DNA of 64,000 bases. It comes from Symsagittifera roscoffensis. Lineage: Eukaryota; Xenacoelomorpha; Acoela; Convolutidae. Shown in pieces: positions 33,584 through 45,820 of this stretch. How positions within the stretch are numbered: the first letter of the stretch is position 1; the number at the start of each line of letters is the position of its first letter. The DNA is taken from the NCBI RefSeq assembly GCF_963678635.1, contig NC_087063.1, positions 59,652,759 to 59,716,758 on the forward strand, given 5' to 3'. The notes beneath the pieces are model-generated. The model ran no database searches. It was given only the letters and a program-made list of their open reading frames with translations, and was not told where the DNA came from. Made by a program: the position numbers and the translations under genes.

Positions 33584-33854
33584 TCGTCGAATCCTTTAAA
33601 CTTTGTTAAACTGTTCAAACCCAGGGAGAGGGTGAGTCACTACTGGCTTAAAACTCAATCGTTATCACTATCAGTGATCCTTTAGTTATTAACAAAAAGT
33701 CGTTATTATAAAGTCTGAGTTGTATACTGTAACATGGAGCTAGTAATTCTTTTCAACTATCTGCAATCAATCAACCATCTATTTTTCTAACCATCTATTT
33801 CAGTCATTAAAGTAAACCTGCGAAATTATTCTACTTAACTAAAGTTTTCATTAT
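33584..33854 (+). other. element 1 3' untranslated region
   Basis: 270 bp between the pol stop and the polypurine tract. No open frame, no envelope gene. Confidence 0.7.
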
Positions 33855-33865
33855 CGAAGGAGAAG
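33855..33865 (+). promoter_or_regulatory. element 1 polypurine tract
   Basis: CGAAGGAGAAG directly before the TGTCG start of the 3' LTR. This is the standard position of the plus-strand primer. Confidence 0.85.
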
Positions 33866-34081
33866 TGTCGTATTGAGTAATTTAGTTCATTTCCAAAGCT
33901 GTCAATCAAATGTTCACTATTGGTGCTAGACTAATTGATTAGCAGGTGTTTGTCCTTGGATCTGTCTGTCACCCTTGGATATTGTTTCTAACCACTCTTG
34001 ATGCTAACTTTGCAAGATTAAGTTACTGTATAATTATCTCGGAATTAACAATTGCACGACGACAGTTTTACCTTCTCGACA
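33866..34081 (+). repeat. element 1 3' LTR
   Basis: 216 bp, starts TGTCG and ends CGACA. One flanking base (C, 34082) is followed by the assembly gap. Confidence 0.93.
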
Positions 34082-34082
34082 C

Positions 34083-34282
34083 NNNNNNNNNNNNNNNNNN
34101 NNNNNNNNNNNNNNNNNNNNNNNNNNNNNNNNNNNNNNNNNNNNNNNNNNNNNNNNNNNNNNNNNNNNNNNNNNNNNNNNNNNNNNNNNNNNNNNNNNNN
34201 NNNNNNNNNNNNNNNNNNNNNNNNNNNNNNNNNNNNNNNNNNNNNNNNNNNNNNNNNNNNNNNNNNNNNNNNNNNNNNNNNN
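34083..34282. other. assembly gap, 200 N
   Basis: Exactly 200 unknown bases, a conventional gap size rather than a measured length. Any annotation across it is unsafe. Confidence 0.99.
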
Positions 34283-36140
34283 TCAAACAGGAAAGTTGCT
34301 TTTGATAGTAACACGCGGGAAAACTGAACAGTTTTTTTTCAAATTTCGGCCTACATCGCAAAGTGTTTTGTTTGTTCTCATAAAAACTTAGGCATGCAAT
34401 TTTAGCCAAGTGCCTTTTTTGCACAAAGGAATTTAAAAAAATCTTTTGCAGAAACAAAACGAAAAACAAATTAACATAAAAAACAAGAAACGAGACGACA
34501 CTGACCTGAAAATTGAAAATTATTATTGTGAAAAGTTTAAAATCAATCGTTTGTCTCTTAAATCTAAAATTATTCAAATAATATAGACTTGTTTTGTTTC
34601 ACTTCAGTTTGTTTAAAAAGCTTTGAAGTCATGTATCAATAAACAGTAAGTCAGTGAAACTTTTCTGCAGTTTTTTATATTCTTGCGGTAAAGATCAAGG
34701 AATTAGTGCATTTATGAAAATTATTTGGTTCATCGAATAGCGGTTGCTGTTTTTTTTGGGCTTCAAAAACTGAATTTGTTTATTTTCTTCCAAAGGATTT
34801 CTTTGTATTTTTGTTTTCAGAATAAATGCCCTTTAAACCCAAAACTGCTCATTTTTCAGACGGCTTTTTGCTTTTTTTTTGACAAAAGTCATTTTTTTGA
34901 CAAAAGCTGAACTACCAAATAACAATGTTTTTTGTAACAGGGCGCGTTCTTGAATTTGCCACTGCGAAATCAAAAAGTGTATTATGTAGTTTTAGGTAGA
35001 AAGGGATAAAAAAACTTAATTAAAAAACTTTTTAGACAGCATAGAAAATAATTTAGAAGTGGAAACGTCTGGAGAAAAAGCGACTCTAGCGGAAAAAAAA
35101 AAGAAATTTGTTATTTTCATTGAAAGTGAGGACGGTTATTTGTTTTAAAGTACTTTTCGCATTTGCAACCGTGCAGTTTTAGTATTTTATCGAGTGAAAA
35201 ATCATAGAGGGAGTGATCAAAACTTAACTTTGCAAGACATTCAATTTATGCAGGGAACAAAAAAATTTTGTTTTCAAATACTTCTACAAACGCCAAAAAA
35301 ACTATAATTTTGTTAAGCCGCATATCAAGCGAACATTATGATCGGTTACTTTTATTTTATTTTGACAAATTTCCAATTTCTAGTTAGCCATTTTTGATAA
35401 TTAATGCCTATAAGATTTTGTGCTATCAAAACAAAACCAGTACAAATCGAATCCAATTTCTCGAACCCAATTTCTTCAATCATTTTTAAAGCCAAAAACT
35501 TTTTTGTTGACATTGAAAGACAGTTGGAAACTTCAGAGCACTTCCTTTATGTTTTTCCTACACTGAAGTTTTTTCAAGACCATTGGAGACTAAAGAAAGA
35601 AAGATTTGGCAGATCTAGTTTTAGAATTTTCTTTGTTTGTGTTGTATCGGAAGTGGTCGAGATTTTCCACATTAAAAAATGTAAATTCGTGAATCTATTC
35701 AAAACTAAACCAAAAAATTGTCTTCATCATTTTTGTTGTTTAAAATTTTACAGACACCAGTTTGTATAAAAATAAGTTATAACAAAAAATGAGATATCGT
35801 AGACTCCAAAAAATTTGAGCAACTTTTCTGAAACAGGCTCTGAAATTTTTCTCGGGTACTTTAGTTTTGCGGCACAAAATTACCAAAGCGTTGATTGGTA
35901 ATTATGCTTCCAATTATACTCTGAAGTTGGATTCTGATTTCTTTCCGGAGTAACTAATCTAAGCCACTCAGACTCGGTTAATATGATCCATTTATTAAAA
36001 ATTCAAGTATCTGAATTTTGGACCATACAACAGAACATACCTTTGTTCGTGTTTCAGCTTTTTTGACAACTGCGTTCTTGACAAAAATTTCAGGTGGTTG
36101 GCACTAAATGGGGGGTGGGGGAGTCCAAGGTTGCGGTGAT
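34283..36140. other. AT-rich DNA without a supported gene
   Basis: The longest frame (35404-35769, plus, 121 codons) is Phe/Lys-rich, without a domain or splice context, and I do not support it. Runs such as 'ttttttgacaaaag' at 34880-34910 are duplicated locally. Nothing else is recognised. Confidence 0.4.
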
Positions 36141-36144
36141 CCCG

Positions 36145-36330
36145 CACGAAGTTTCATGGATAAAAATTGATTTTAATGGGATTTTATTGAGTAAAATGTT
36201 GTCTTTTATACCGAATCTCATGGCAAGTTTAGACAAGGTAATGGATTTTTAATCAATTATAATCGAATAAAATTTAATTGTAGTTTATTATAATTGATGG
36301 TTTTTATTATAATCGAGGGCAAAAATCACG
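36145..36330. mobile_element. fragment of the ATAATCGATTATAAT transposon
   Basis: It starts 'cgaagtttcatggataaaaattg', a diverged form of the left end of the element at 1970. 'aaaatgttgtc' and several 'attataatcg' words follow. The right end is not present. Confidence 0.55.
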
Positions 36331-36607
36331 TTCATTGCCATAATCACGGTTCACTACCCCTTATATGTTAAATGGTCACCGCTACGCCTATCCCTCGTTG
36401 CCCCGCCCCGTTACCTCTTGTAAGTTTGGAAAATCTGCTTCAACTAAGAATTCCCTGATTATTCAAATCAATGGGGCCAAAATCGTTCAAATAATCGCTT
36501 ACAAATTATTTGTGGTGTTTCTTTTATAATCTCCTGTAAATATTGCTAGCATCGCGTAAATCTCTTGTCCTTTTCGCTGTTACTCTCACTTTTTCGTGGT
36601 AGTTAGT

Positions 36608-36712
36608 TAGAACATAGTTGAAAAATGCCCGCGGGAACAAGAGCCCGGCCTGAGGGCACGAAGTGCCGATGGCGGCTCTTTCGCCCGAGGCCATCTTTAA
36701 CTATGTTCTAAA
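36608..36712. repeat. GC-rich nested hairpin element
   Basis: Arms of about 38 bp (36608-36646 and 36673-36712) share AGAACATAGTT, a GC-rich stretch and AAGAGCC in inverted order with a few mismatches. The loop contains a second small hairpin GGGCACGAAGTGCC. The GC content contrasts sharply with the AT-rich surroundings. Confidence 0.7.
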
Positions 36713-36897
36713 TGTTAAAGAGTATGTTTTTGCCAGAAATATGTTTAGGCCGGAAAACTGTGAAAAAGCCCGAAGAAACGCGCGAAACTATGCAAATGGT
36801 TTCTTTTTTCCTTCATGCGTTCTAATATTACGTTTTCACTCACGCCTTGTCGTGACAGAACATATGTGAAAGAGCAGAAACATACTCTTCTTAAAGT
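36713..36897. repeat. second inverted repeat next to the GC-rich hairpin
   Basis: 'gttaaagagtatgttt' on the left pairs with 'aaacatactcttcttaaagt' on the right, and a further stretch near 36745 pairs with 'gaacatatgtg' near 36860, around a loop of about 90 bp. A 68-codon plus-strand frame (36663-36869) spans both hairpins but has no recognisable domain, so I do not call it a gene. Confidence 0.5.
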
Positions 36898-38800
36898 TAA
36901 TCGAACACGCGTGGACAAAAAGAGCCCGCAAAGTTATAATCAATCAACACACGTAACACGTAAAGTAAATCAAGTTAACGGAATTCTCAGGTAATGACAA
37001 AACAATTGCTAGAGCTCGTAATAAGAAACTAACTCTGGTTTATTATTTAAAACGATCTCACAGTTCAATTTAAGATGGGTTCTCCTTACTTGGTTCGGTT
37101 GTCTCTAAAGCAATCCACGAATTCAACCTATAAAATTAATCGTTTTCTCAAGCTTCTGGAATAGGTTCCCACTTCGATCCGTACCCAGGTGAACAGTCAG
37201 GCTACACAAGATCTTTGTGTTTCTCAAAACTTACGATCGAAACTACCAACTTCTCTCGGTTTTGGTGGGTGAATTTTTCTCTGTTCTAACAGCCGCGTAC
37301 TAATCCCCCAACAGGTATGTCTATTTGTACACCGGTATAATTAAATATCTACCTTCCATATAAGTCCCGACATTCACTGCGGTGTATTCCACGTTCATCC
37401 TGTAAGCTAAAAGTTCACTTAGGTACACCAGTTCTAAAGGCTAATCTCCCAGTGGCTATTCAGATCGCTTCAAGTAAATATTACGTCCAACTGAAACTCA
37501 GCCGTTTCCCCCTCCTGGGGTCCGATCAAGCCAATAAACAACCCCCAGAAGCTAATAAAATATCCTGTCCTCCTATATTATTCTGATGAATTAGCTCCCA
37601 TTGCTTCTGCACCTGCTCACACAAAAAAATCTGTGACTACTTCGGCACCACTTTCAAATATCTACTCCAAGTCCATTACTCAAGCAATTACTGACCCCAG
37701 TATTTACTAAGTTCTTTCTTGTTAATTCCAATATTGTATAATATTTTATAAAGAAGAGGATTTTCTGTTAAGTCTTTCCGATCCCGGATCTAAATTTTTC
37801 CGGGTCGCCCACTCATAAGTGAGTTCCGTTCTCGCCCCACCCCCCCCAGGATGCTCATTGAGAATCAGAACTGTCGCAAGGTAGTTTTTTGTGTATTTCT
37901 GAGCCATTCTGGGTGTAACAGTTCCAAGTTTTACCCCGGGGTCACCAGATCTCAAGCAAAGGTCAAATAGTTCAAAGCCGGGTGGTAGTCCCACCTGCCA
38001 GGCTCCATCCATACCCGATTAAAACTCCCCGGGTTATCACTTTTCAAAGGCTCATTAATACTTTTTCCGGGGATTGGCTAATAACACCCGAAGGAGCCAA
38101 CGGAGAGGATTTGTTCGCTGGACGTCTTTTTCCGGGGCTTGTGTCTTCTACACATTAACGCCATAAATTCAATTTACCCTCGCTCGTTATTTTCCGCAAA
38201 TTGCCTATTTCCAGTCTCAGGGGTATTTTTCCCAGTGCTAAAAACATTCGGTCGGACCGTCGTATTCGGTCCAAAATCAAACGCCATGCTTGTCTTGCCA
38301 CTACCTACCAACCCTCCGAGTTTCCACTTCCTAGGGTCCCCAGGGTCAAGAAATCGCTTCCGGAAGACAATGGGGCTAACTTGCACAGGCCATAAAACCG
38401 GAAGTAGGAGTCGAAGGGTCTGAGGTTTCAAACTTAAGCTTTCCTCATCTAGGGCTTCCATATACTAAATTTTTGGATCATTCCTACTGCTAAGTACCGA
38501 GTACCAATAAGGCGATTTGCATTTCTGGGAACCGTTATCACTCCAGGGTTTTGCATGCCCGGGTCAAGTCATCTGTAGTATCCCTCCTGTGAATTTCACA
38601 ATGATCCGAGCAGTGGTTCTTACTCCGGGGGAGAGGAGGGGGGGTTATTCTATCCCCCCTTCAGTTTTCCTCCAAATACGGGACTGATTCCTCAGAGCTT
38701 GGGCTATTTTGAGCTTAGTGCTTTTTTTACCTTTCTGTTTGCCGAGTTGGCTAACCAATCTCATTAGCACACTCCCATTATGTGTATTTTACACAAGATT
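36898..38800. other. unassigned segment with higher GC
   Basis: About 1.9 kb, less AT-rich than the flanks, with several C/G homopolymers. Short minus-strand frames (37746-38012, 38174-38461) have no domain I recognise. A possible primer-site-like TGGTGACCCCGG occurs on the minus strand near 37935-37947, but no LTR pair supports a retroelement. Confidence 0.3.
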
Positions 38801-39419
38801 ATAACTCTTAATTTAACAAATAAATTTGAACTTGCATTACCCACTTTGTTTTCCTAGATTAAGAGAGGTGTAAGCGAATTGTTTTTTTTTTCAATTCTAC
38901 ACCTGTAAGTTTTGGGTTTTCCAAAAAAAAGAATATAAAAAATAACAAAATTAGATATGTAACTTTTTGAATTTAAAAAGTGCAATCATACTGAGACCAC
39001 AAAACAACTATCTTTAGTTTGATTTTATTAAAAACGAATGAAAAATCACACAAAAAGATTTTCAAATATTTTGTTGACTTTTTTGTATGTCGACTAATTG
39101 GTTTTCCGAGCTCTCCTAAATCTCTATAAAGACCCTATTTTGAACATTTTCCTAGAAAAAAACAGGCCAAAAGTGCCGTTTTTGGGTTTTTCATAGTAAA
39201 TTTTGACCATTTTTTTGGCGCGCACTCCCTTTCAAATCTTAGGGTTGACCGGCCGAAAATAGGTGTCGAAAAATAATATCACGTAGAGGGGGCGCGGCGT
39301 CTAATCCTTGAAGAAAAGAACATCCGCCCACCCGCTCTCCCCCACCCCCCTCATAATCTGCCACTGATTTTAATCCATTGTAATCGATTATAACAGACTA
39401 TATTCCATTCGAAAAATTT
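38801..39419. other. AT-rich spacer with a small transposon fragment
   Basis: No gene. At 39365-39412 there are 'taatccattgtaatcgattataa' words of the 1970-type transposon. The C-rich stretch before it ('ctcccccacccccctcataatctgccactg') resembles sequence near 46520-46540. Confidence 0.4.
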
Positions 39420-39477
39420 TTCAGCTTAGACTTTGATTACATAGATTATACCTCACCAAACGGCTGAGGGTATAACA
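39420..39477 (+). repeat. element 2 5' LTR remnant
   Basis: 'ttcagcttagactttgattac' to 'gggtataaca', matching 46112-46169. The upstream 290 bp of the LTR are absent. Confidence 0.88.
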
Positions 39478-40906
39478 TGGCGCAGCCAGCACTCACAAAA
39501 AACCATTGGGGATTACACCGTTTTGGCAGAAAGCTTCAGTGGAACCACCGGTAGAGTGGGATAAAATGAACCAGCAGTTATTCCTTGTCATCATCGCAAA
39601 AGACGGTGTAAATTTAAACAAGCTTCTACACAATCCCCCAACTATTCGCAAACCCCAAGAACCAGGATATGAGCTCCCCATGAGGAGGAAACAGAAAAGC
39701 AAATCCGAGATAGAAACCTACGCAACCAAGAAAAGCGGGTAGCATGGGAGAACCAATACCAACACTTGGATAATCTTGGTCCTACCGTCGACGGCATCCC
39801 ATGGGAGGAAGCTGATATTAAATGCAGAAGCTATATATGTATATATTTGTGTTTGGGAACGGAGGGCCAAAGAAGACTAACACAGTATTATCCAAACCTC
39901 AGAATTCAAGATACCTCTACCAGAGAATTTTGGGGAAACCTAACACGACTCTTTGTAAAAGAACGAAATGTAACGATCGATCGGTATGAAGATTTTTACA
40001 CGCAAACAGGGAAAAACAAAATTCCTGGAAAAATTTCACTGCGGACTTACGGAACTCGTGGCAAAAGGAAATTTTAAATGCACAGCATGCAAAGATGGAG
40101 GCCTCGAATCCGAAATAGTCAGAGATCTGTTTACAGCAAACATGTCAAACGACGAAGTTCAAAAAGATCTTTTCGCCGAAACAAAAACGCCCGAATAAGC
40201 ATTGGATTACGCAGTAAGACGTGAAAAAGACCTAGAGAATCAAGTCCATATCAGAAATCAAGGAACTTCAAACAGTCATACCGGATTTTCAAATATAAAA
40301 TCAGAACCGGTCAACTTCGTCCAAAGGCGCGGTGGCTACAAATCTCAACAGCGTGGTGGGCGTAGTAGAGGAGGAACAATTTCAAGGAACTACCCAGATA
40401 AATCTGGACAAAAGAAAGATTGCTTCAAATGCGGCAACACATTCTCAGCAAATCATTTAGCACAGTGTCCGGCGCGTGACAAAGTTTGCAATAAATGCAC
40501 CAAGAGGGGTCATTTTGCAAGACTTTGCAAATCTAGCGAGGTAAATGCAATTCAGGAGGATAGTACGCAACAACAAGATCTTCAAGACACCGACATGACA
40601 GCATACGTCAATTACCTGCAAGCTGGTGACGTTATTCCGGGGTGGGAACTAATCCATCCGGATGATACATCCACCAACTGGATAAGTTTCGAACCAAGAC
40701 GGGCAGAAGAACTCACCGACACAGATCTCCAAGGACACCTAATAAGGGTGCGCTCGCAGACAACTAACATCGTTTTTATTGCTGACACAGGATCCCCAAC
40801 ATCGTTCGTAAACGAAAAAACAGCCAACCTACTGGCTACAACAGTCAAATCAGCAGTAAGAACAAGAATGAAAGATGACGACGAAGCTAACCGAATGGTC
40901 TGCTAA
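39477..40906 (+). pseudogene. element 2 gag-protease (broken)
   Basis: It starts at the ATG that straddles the LTR and primer site. A frame change follows within 30 bp at an A run. Homology to element 1 then continues in pieces: 39506-39742, 39766 to about 40000, a shift near 40000-40020, then 40020-40906 in one frame interrupted by TAA at 40196. Two zinc fingers lie near 40420-40530 (FKCGNTFSANHLAQC and CNKCTKRGHFARLC), preceded by an RGG-rich segment. The protease motif DTGSPTS is at about 40782-40802. The frame stops at TAA 40904 within the protease domain. Confidence 0.87.
39478..39491 (+). promoter_or_regulatory. element 2 primer-binding site
   Basis: TGGCGCAGCCAGCA, the same sequence as in element 1, directly after the LTR. 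It implies the same tRNA-Ser-like primer. Confidence 0.78.
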
Positions 40907-42685
40907 AATGGGTATAAAATCCCATCCCTTGGTCAACTAGCCGCCCCAATTGAATCAGGTGGCTGGACAATCCACACAGCCTCCTTTATAGTGGTGGATG
41001 ACAGACGAGCGAACATCCTGGGTCGCAATCTTCTCCCACAAATTGGCATTCAGCTACACCAAGAAAGAAAACCAGTTGGTAAGTCAAGACTACAGGTTAA
41101 CAGTATCGATAATTCAGATATGCAAATCGCGACGTGGGTCAGAACCACCTAGCCCGGACTCTGTACACGAATGGGACGGTCAAGAAACCATATGGTCCAT
41201 ACACAAATGTTATCAGAATTCAAGGCTTTACAAAAACGGGGTCGCCGAATCCCCATACATATCCAAGAAAAGGTGGAACACAAAATTAGATCATTAATTG
41301 ACCAAGGCCACATCATTCGCCTTGAAAAATGTAATGACCACCAATTCATAAGCCCTATTGTGATCACTGTTAAAAAAGTTGGATCAATTAAATTGGCCAT
41401 GGATTCAAAACAAATAAATAAATCGATCCACAAAAACAAGTACCAGATGCCGAACATTGATGTTCTGTTAGACAATATAGCGCAATCGGCACAGGAGGGT
41501 ACAAATAAGCCAGGAACGACATATTTTTCAACAATAGATCTACGCTACGCGTATAGTCAACTGCCACTGGACGGTACCACCCGTACGCAGTGTAATTTCA
41601 GTATAATTGGGGGAAATGCAACGGGAACATATCAGTTCCAAACTGGTTTGTGCGGGCTAATGGATATGCCCGCAGAATTCCAGAAAGCAATTGATTTAAT
41701 CCTTAACAATGAGAAAGACACGTTCGCATTTCTAGACGATATTTTGATTATATCACACGGCACAAAAGAGCAGCATGTCGAAAAACTAACCAAAGTCCTG
41801 AATAAATTAGATACGGAAAATATGGCAATTTCAATCGATAAGTGTAAATTAGGTTGCAAAGAAGTGGAATGGTTGGGATTTGTTATAAATGAACACGGCA
41901 CCACACCTATGCAGAAGAAGACGGACGCAACAAAAAATCTAACATACCCAAAAACATTCAAACAACTGAAGAGTTTTATGGGTTCTATCCATCATTTAAA
42001 CAAGTTTATCCCCAATCTAGCTCAATTATGCAACCCCCTAAGACCACTACTGTCTACAGCAAACAAATTTAATTATCATTGGAGCCAAGAAAAAAGTAAA
42101 GAATTCAAAAACATTCTTAATGCCGTCAAAAATATTACAGAAAACAGACACTTCGTAAGTGACAGAGAAACTCGTATCGTTTGTGACGCCAGCCGCGAAG
42201 GAATAGGCGCGGCTCTTGAACAAAATACACCAGATGGTTGAGCAACCATTGCGTATGCATCAAGATTTCTAAATTCATGCGAACAGAAATACTCGGTAAA
42301 CGAGCTCGAACTTTTGGCCGCGGTGTGGGCCATTGAGCATTTCAAGTATTACCTATATGGTAGACGTTTTACTCTGATAACGGACCATCAAGCACTGGTA
42401 AATGCCCTAAAAAGTAATCGGGGCAATAAAACCTACCAAAGTAGGTTAACCAGATGGATTGATCGACTCATTCCATTTGATTTCGATATACAGCATCTGG
42501 CCGGTAGTAAAATGGGTCTTATTGACTACATCTCACGACACCCGGTCGGGAAACCACAACCCCCGGCGTATTGGGATGAACACTTCGTCGTAGCATTAAT
42601 CGATGATTTCGTCAAATGCGTGGAATTCCAAGATAGCAGCAGTAATAACTTCGCCTTGAATAATGATAAACAATTAATTATCTAG
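40907..42685 (+). pseudogene. element 2 protease end, RT and RNase H
   Basis: The protease C-terminal part (ANILGRNLLPQIG near 41012-41050) leads into RT. RT is open from 41171 to 42241 and holds the FLDD catalytic motif (41729-41740) and MDMPAEFQ. A TGA at 42239-42241 interrupts RNase H just after VCDASREGIGAALEQ. The same frame continues with NELELLAAVWAIEHFKYY and ITDHQAL to the stop at 42685. The polymerase active site is intact; the stop would truncate RNase H. Confidence 0.9.
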
Positions 42686-43146
42686 CCACCAAAGAGCTCA
42701 ACCGGAACGAAAATTTCGCACATTAAAATTCGGTTCATACACAAACTGCATGCACTGTTCGTAGTCAATTGTTCAAATCAAGTCGCTTTCAAATTAAATC
42801 AAACTCGGTTAATCCAAAAATCATCCAAAATCCAAAAATGAACAGACAATTGCAGCAGGGCATGGCCCTACCTCCATTTCGTCGAATTACACGAAAATCT
42901 CACAGCGGTGTTCAAACCCAACTTACTTTTTCCCCTATAAATTACGCGTCCTTTAATGAATTTCTCTCAAAACCACCACCGCCAGCACTCACAACCAGTG
43001 ATGTAACACACCAAGTCATCCCGTCAAGGGAGAGTTTTACCTTCAGAAGATTGGAAAACGAAAAAGTAGATGCAATTTGCCAGACTCTGGCACTAGCACA
43101 AACACAGGATACAGAGTGCCAAATGCAGACCGAAGATGACCGATGA
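42686..43146 (+). pseudogene. element 2 RNase H-integrase linker
   Basis: A Gln/Pro/Thr-rich linker lies in a different frame from RNase H (42769-43146) and is joined in frame, through a TGA at 43144, to integrase. The corresponding linker of element 1 is long and poorly conserved, so little can be said about its role. Confidence 0.6.
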
Positions 43147-44229
43147 ACAGGACAGGACACTGAATGCCAAACAACCGCCAGCATAGAGGAAGAAGACATC
43201 CCGATGTTCCGCAAAAACTTACGAAAAGTAATGGACGTAAACTTTTTAGCAGCCGCAACCAAACGAGATCGAAATTTATTACCGCTCCTGAACATGGTCA
43301 AGCAACAAAGATGGAACAACCTGAAGGACTGCTATGGCCCTTACTTTTATAATGTAAGACACCACCTGTCCGTCAAAGAGAAAATACTTCTCTACGACGA
43401 CCGAGTTGTTATTCCAAAGCAGTTAAGACCTACACTTATGGATGCACTACACTTTATACATCCGGGGCGAGGGGGAATGCTAGAAGCGGCGAAACAAGTG
43501 TGGTACCCGTATTTACATCGAGATATTGTAGCAACTGCCCAAAATTGTAAAAACTGCCGTGAAAAGGGTAAAAGCTTTAAAGTAATCCCGGGTAAACAGC
43601 ACTACACAACATTGGACGCGGTGGTAGAACCGAACGAAGAAATCCATTTGGATTTTGTGGGGCCCCTACCCGATGAGAACGATAAAGAAGTTTACATATT
43701 GGTGGGTGTCAATCGTTTCTCACGTTTCCCATATGCAAAAGTCGTAACTAATAACAAAGCGGATACAATCATCCGGTTTATGCAAAATCACATAGTAAAC
43801 CAAGGCGTACCACGAGCGATCAGATGTGACCAGACACAAGGCTTTGGTGCCAAAAAGTTCCTTATATAGTGTAAATCTCATAATATAAAACTGTTTTTCG
43901 CACCAGTGGACGACCATAGGGCTATAGGTATGGCCGAAAGGCTCATACGAACCTCAAAATCGCGATTGGCAATTATGAAAATTGATAAATCAAATCGACC
44001 TTACAAATTAGCATCAGACGTGGCTGAATTAATAAAAACACTCCGCATTACAAAAGTTACACCCTTTGAAGCTCACTATGGTAGAAATGCTAATACACCA
44101 CTAAGTAACCTCAGCACGTCGCCTAAATCCTCAAACCTTTCGTGGGAAAACACAAAACTGTCATGTTTAGACGAAAAAGTACTCTCCAGGCAGCGCTGTC
44201 GGCGGAAACCATGTGGGACAGAGAGGTGA
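43147..44229 (+). pseudogene. element 2 integrase
   Basis: The zinc domain HX3-4H...CX2C lies near 43450-43560. The catalytic core has D in HLDFVGP (near 43651), D in RCDQTQG (near 43831), a TAG stop at 43867-43869, then in the same frame the E in MAERLI (near 43937). All three catalytic acids survive, but the stop separates them. The GRNANTPL segment near 44090 matches element 1. A frame change follows at about 44185-44200. Confidence 0.88.
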
Positions 44230-45788
44230 ATAGTGAGGATGAACTGGACCTAAAATTCAAACGCAAACCCACACCAGACCACCAATACGTACCCGAGCCT
44301 ACCTTCAACCCTGCACCACCCGCACAAAACGACGTGGAACAAACCACAATCGAGGTTGCTCTACGCATAACAGCCAACTCAGGCAAACATCGCGCACAAA
44401 ACCAACCGGACATGGTCACAAACACGGATGCAGTTACACTAGATAGCAGTGATGAGGAGTTTGACAGGAGACTACTCCAAAAATTTCCAATAGGTGCGCA
44501 CCTACCTCTATCAAATAAACCTTACGAAATTAAATCACTCCAAAAATCTTTTTTTAAAGAAAAAACTAACGATTTTGAAAACTTAAGGACACGTAAACAC
44601 ATTGGACTCTTAACACGACAAGAGAAACAAAATGAACAAAGGGCACCGTTACTATTCCTGAAGGATCGTTTCAAAGGTCCAGCACAAACAATAGATCCTA
44701 AAACAGGACTTCGCCTCGAAAAAGTTGCTCGGAAAACGGGAACTATCGCCAGAAAAACAAAAAATCCGGGGACATTTGGGGCACAATTCAAAATTATTGA
44801 AAATGGCGCAATAATAAATTACTCTCCGCACACTGCGTGGATAAGGGAAGATGGCAAACAACCTAGAGTAATTAGGCATGGTGGTCTCACGTTCATACCA
44901 GACCCAAGGGTCTATGGGACATGTAGACCAGCGGCAATAAAGGACTTCGTAGCCTATAAACACCTATGAAGAGCCAAACCACATGTTTCAGCAAAGAAGA
45001 CACCTATCAATGAGGCATAAGGAGGAAAAACAGCAAAATTAGCAACAAGCCCGAAAAGACCACCACCAAAAACAACGCAGGAATTTATGCAGCAGACGCT
45101 GAATCGGCGAGCTCTCGGACCACAGAAACTGTTCAGACCTTTCACAACTAAAAGCAAAATAAACGCCCGGGAGAAACGTGACAAAAGCGAACCTTCCACA
45201 CAACGCCTTCATACAACAATACCGCAAGGTAAAATGAGCCACAAAAAATTCAAAAGTCGATCTCACACGGAGACATTGATCACGGTGGCAACCATTCAGG
45301 ATTCAAACACTGATGACACCACAGCAAATAAACCGAGCAATTCCACCAAGATAGACAATCCGGACATCCAACCAACCACGATGGACGAGGAGCATGCGGC
45401 ATCACCATCAACATTGTCGCAAACACCAGAAGATATCTTGTGCACGGAGGTCCACATCAATAGTGATACGCCTGAGAACGCCCGAGAGACGGCCCACACG
45501 GATAACTCACTACCCAGAACTACAAGCTCGCGTTACATCCTGGACAAACCAAGGATAACGGAAGATTCCTTCAGTAAAAACTTTGAGGATGCTATGAATT
45601 TCCTACAATCAATCCGCCTAATTAGAGGAAATTCCATGACCTTTCAAAGAGAAAAGGAACAGATAACGCAAAAGTCGATAAAACAACATTCACCAGACAC
45701 AACTATTAGAGATAGTCAACACGCAACTGAGGTGACAGGAAAAGTTAACGATAACCAGCAGGAGAAGGATACAGCGGATACATTCTAA
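44142..45788 (+). pseudogene. element 2 long C-terminal tail after integrase
   Basis: Open frames 44142-44969 and 45087-45788 are in one frame, separated by TGA 44967 and one more stop near 45018. The part before about 44230 still resembles element 1 after integrase. The rest is charged, Lys/Arg/Thr/Asp-rich and probably disordered, and ends 33 bp before the LTR. No membrane segment or Cys framework is present, so it is not an envelope protein. It is about 550 codons, longer than the tail in element 1. Confidence 0.6.
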
Positions 45789-45807
45789 ATTGTTGACTCA
45801 ATTTATC

Positions 45808-45820
45808 AAAAAGAGGGAAA
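45808..45820 (+). promoter_or_regulatory. element 2 polypurine tract
   Basis: AAAAAGAGGGAAA directly before TGTTATCC, the start of the 3' LTR. Confidence 0.85.

Larger units (their letters stand above)
27834..34081 (+). mobile_element. Ty3/gypsy LTR retrotransposon, element 1
   Basis: A 6248-bp element: 5' LTR 27834-28049, primer site from 28050, gag-protease-RT frame 28049-30619, a short frameshifted RNase H segment, RNase H-integrase frame to 33583, 3' UTR, polypurine tract 33855-33865, and 3' LTR 33866-34081. There is no envelope gene. The LTRs are both 216 bp and differ at 7 sites by eye, so it is fairly recent. Two frameshifts make this copy defective. Base composition is clearly less AT-rich than its surroundings. 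Confidence 0.95.

Noticed and set aside
35404-35769. 121-codon plus-strand frame as a gene
   Set aside because: Composition follows the AT-rich background. No domain, splice site or homology to anything recognised.
37740-38465. retroelement start on the minus strand (TGGTGACCCCGG primer-like site and MAQKYTKNY frame)
   Set aside because: No LTR pair, no polypurine tract and no gag or pol domain nearby. The match to a primer site is short.
45087-45788. envelope gene in element 2
   Set aside because: No signal peptide, membrane segment or Cys framework; it reads as a charged disordered tail.
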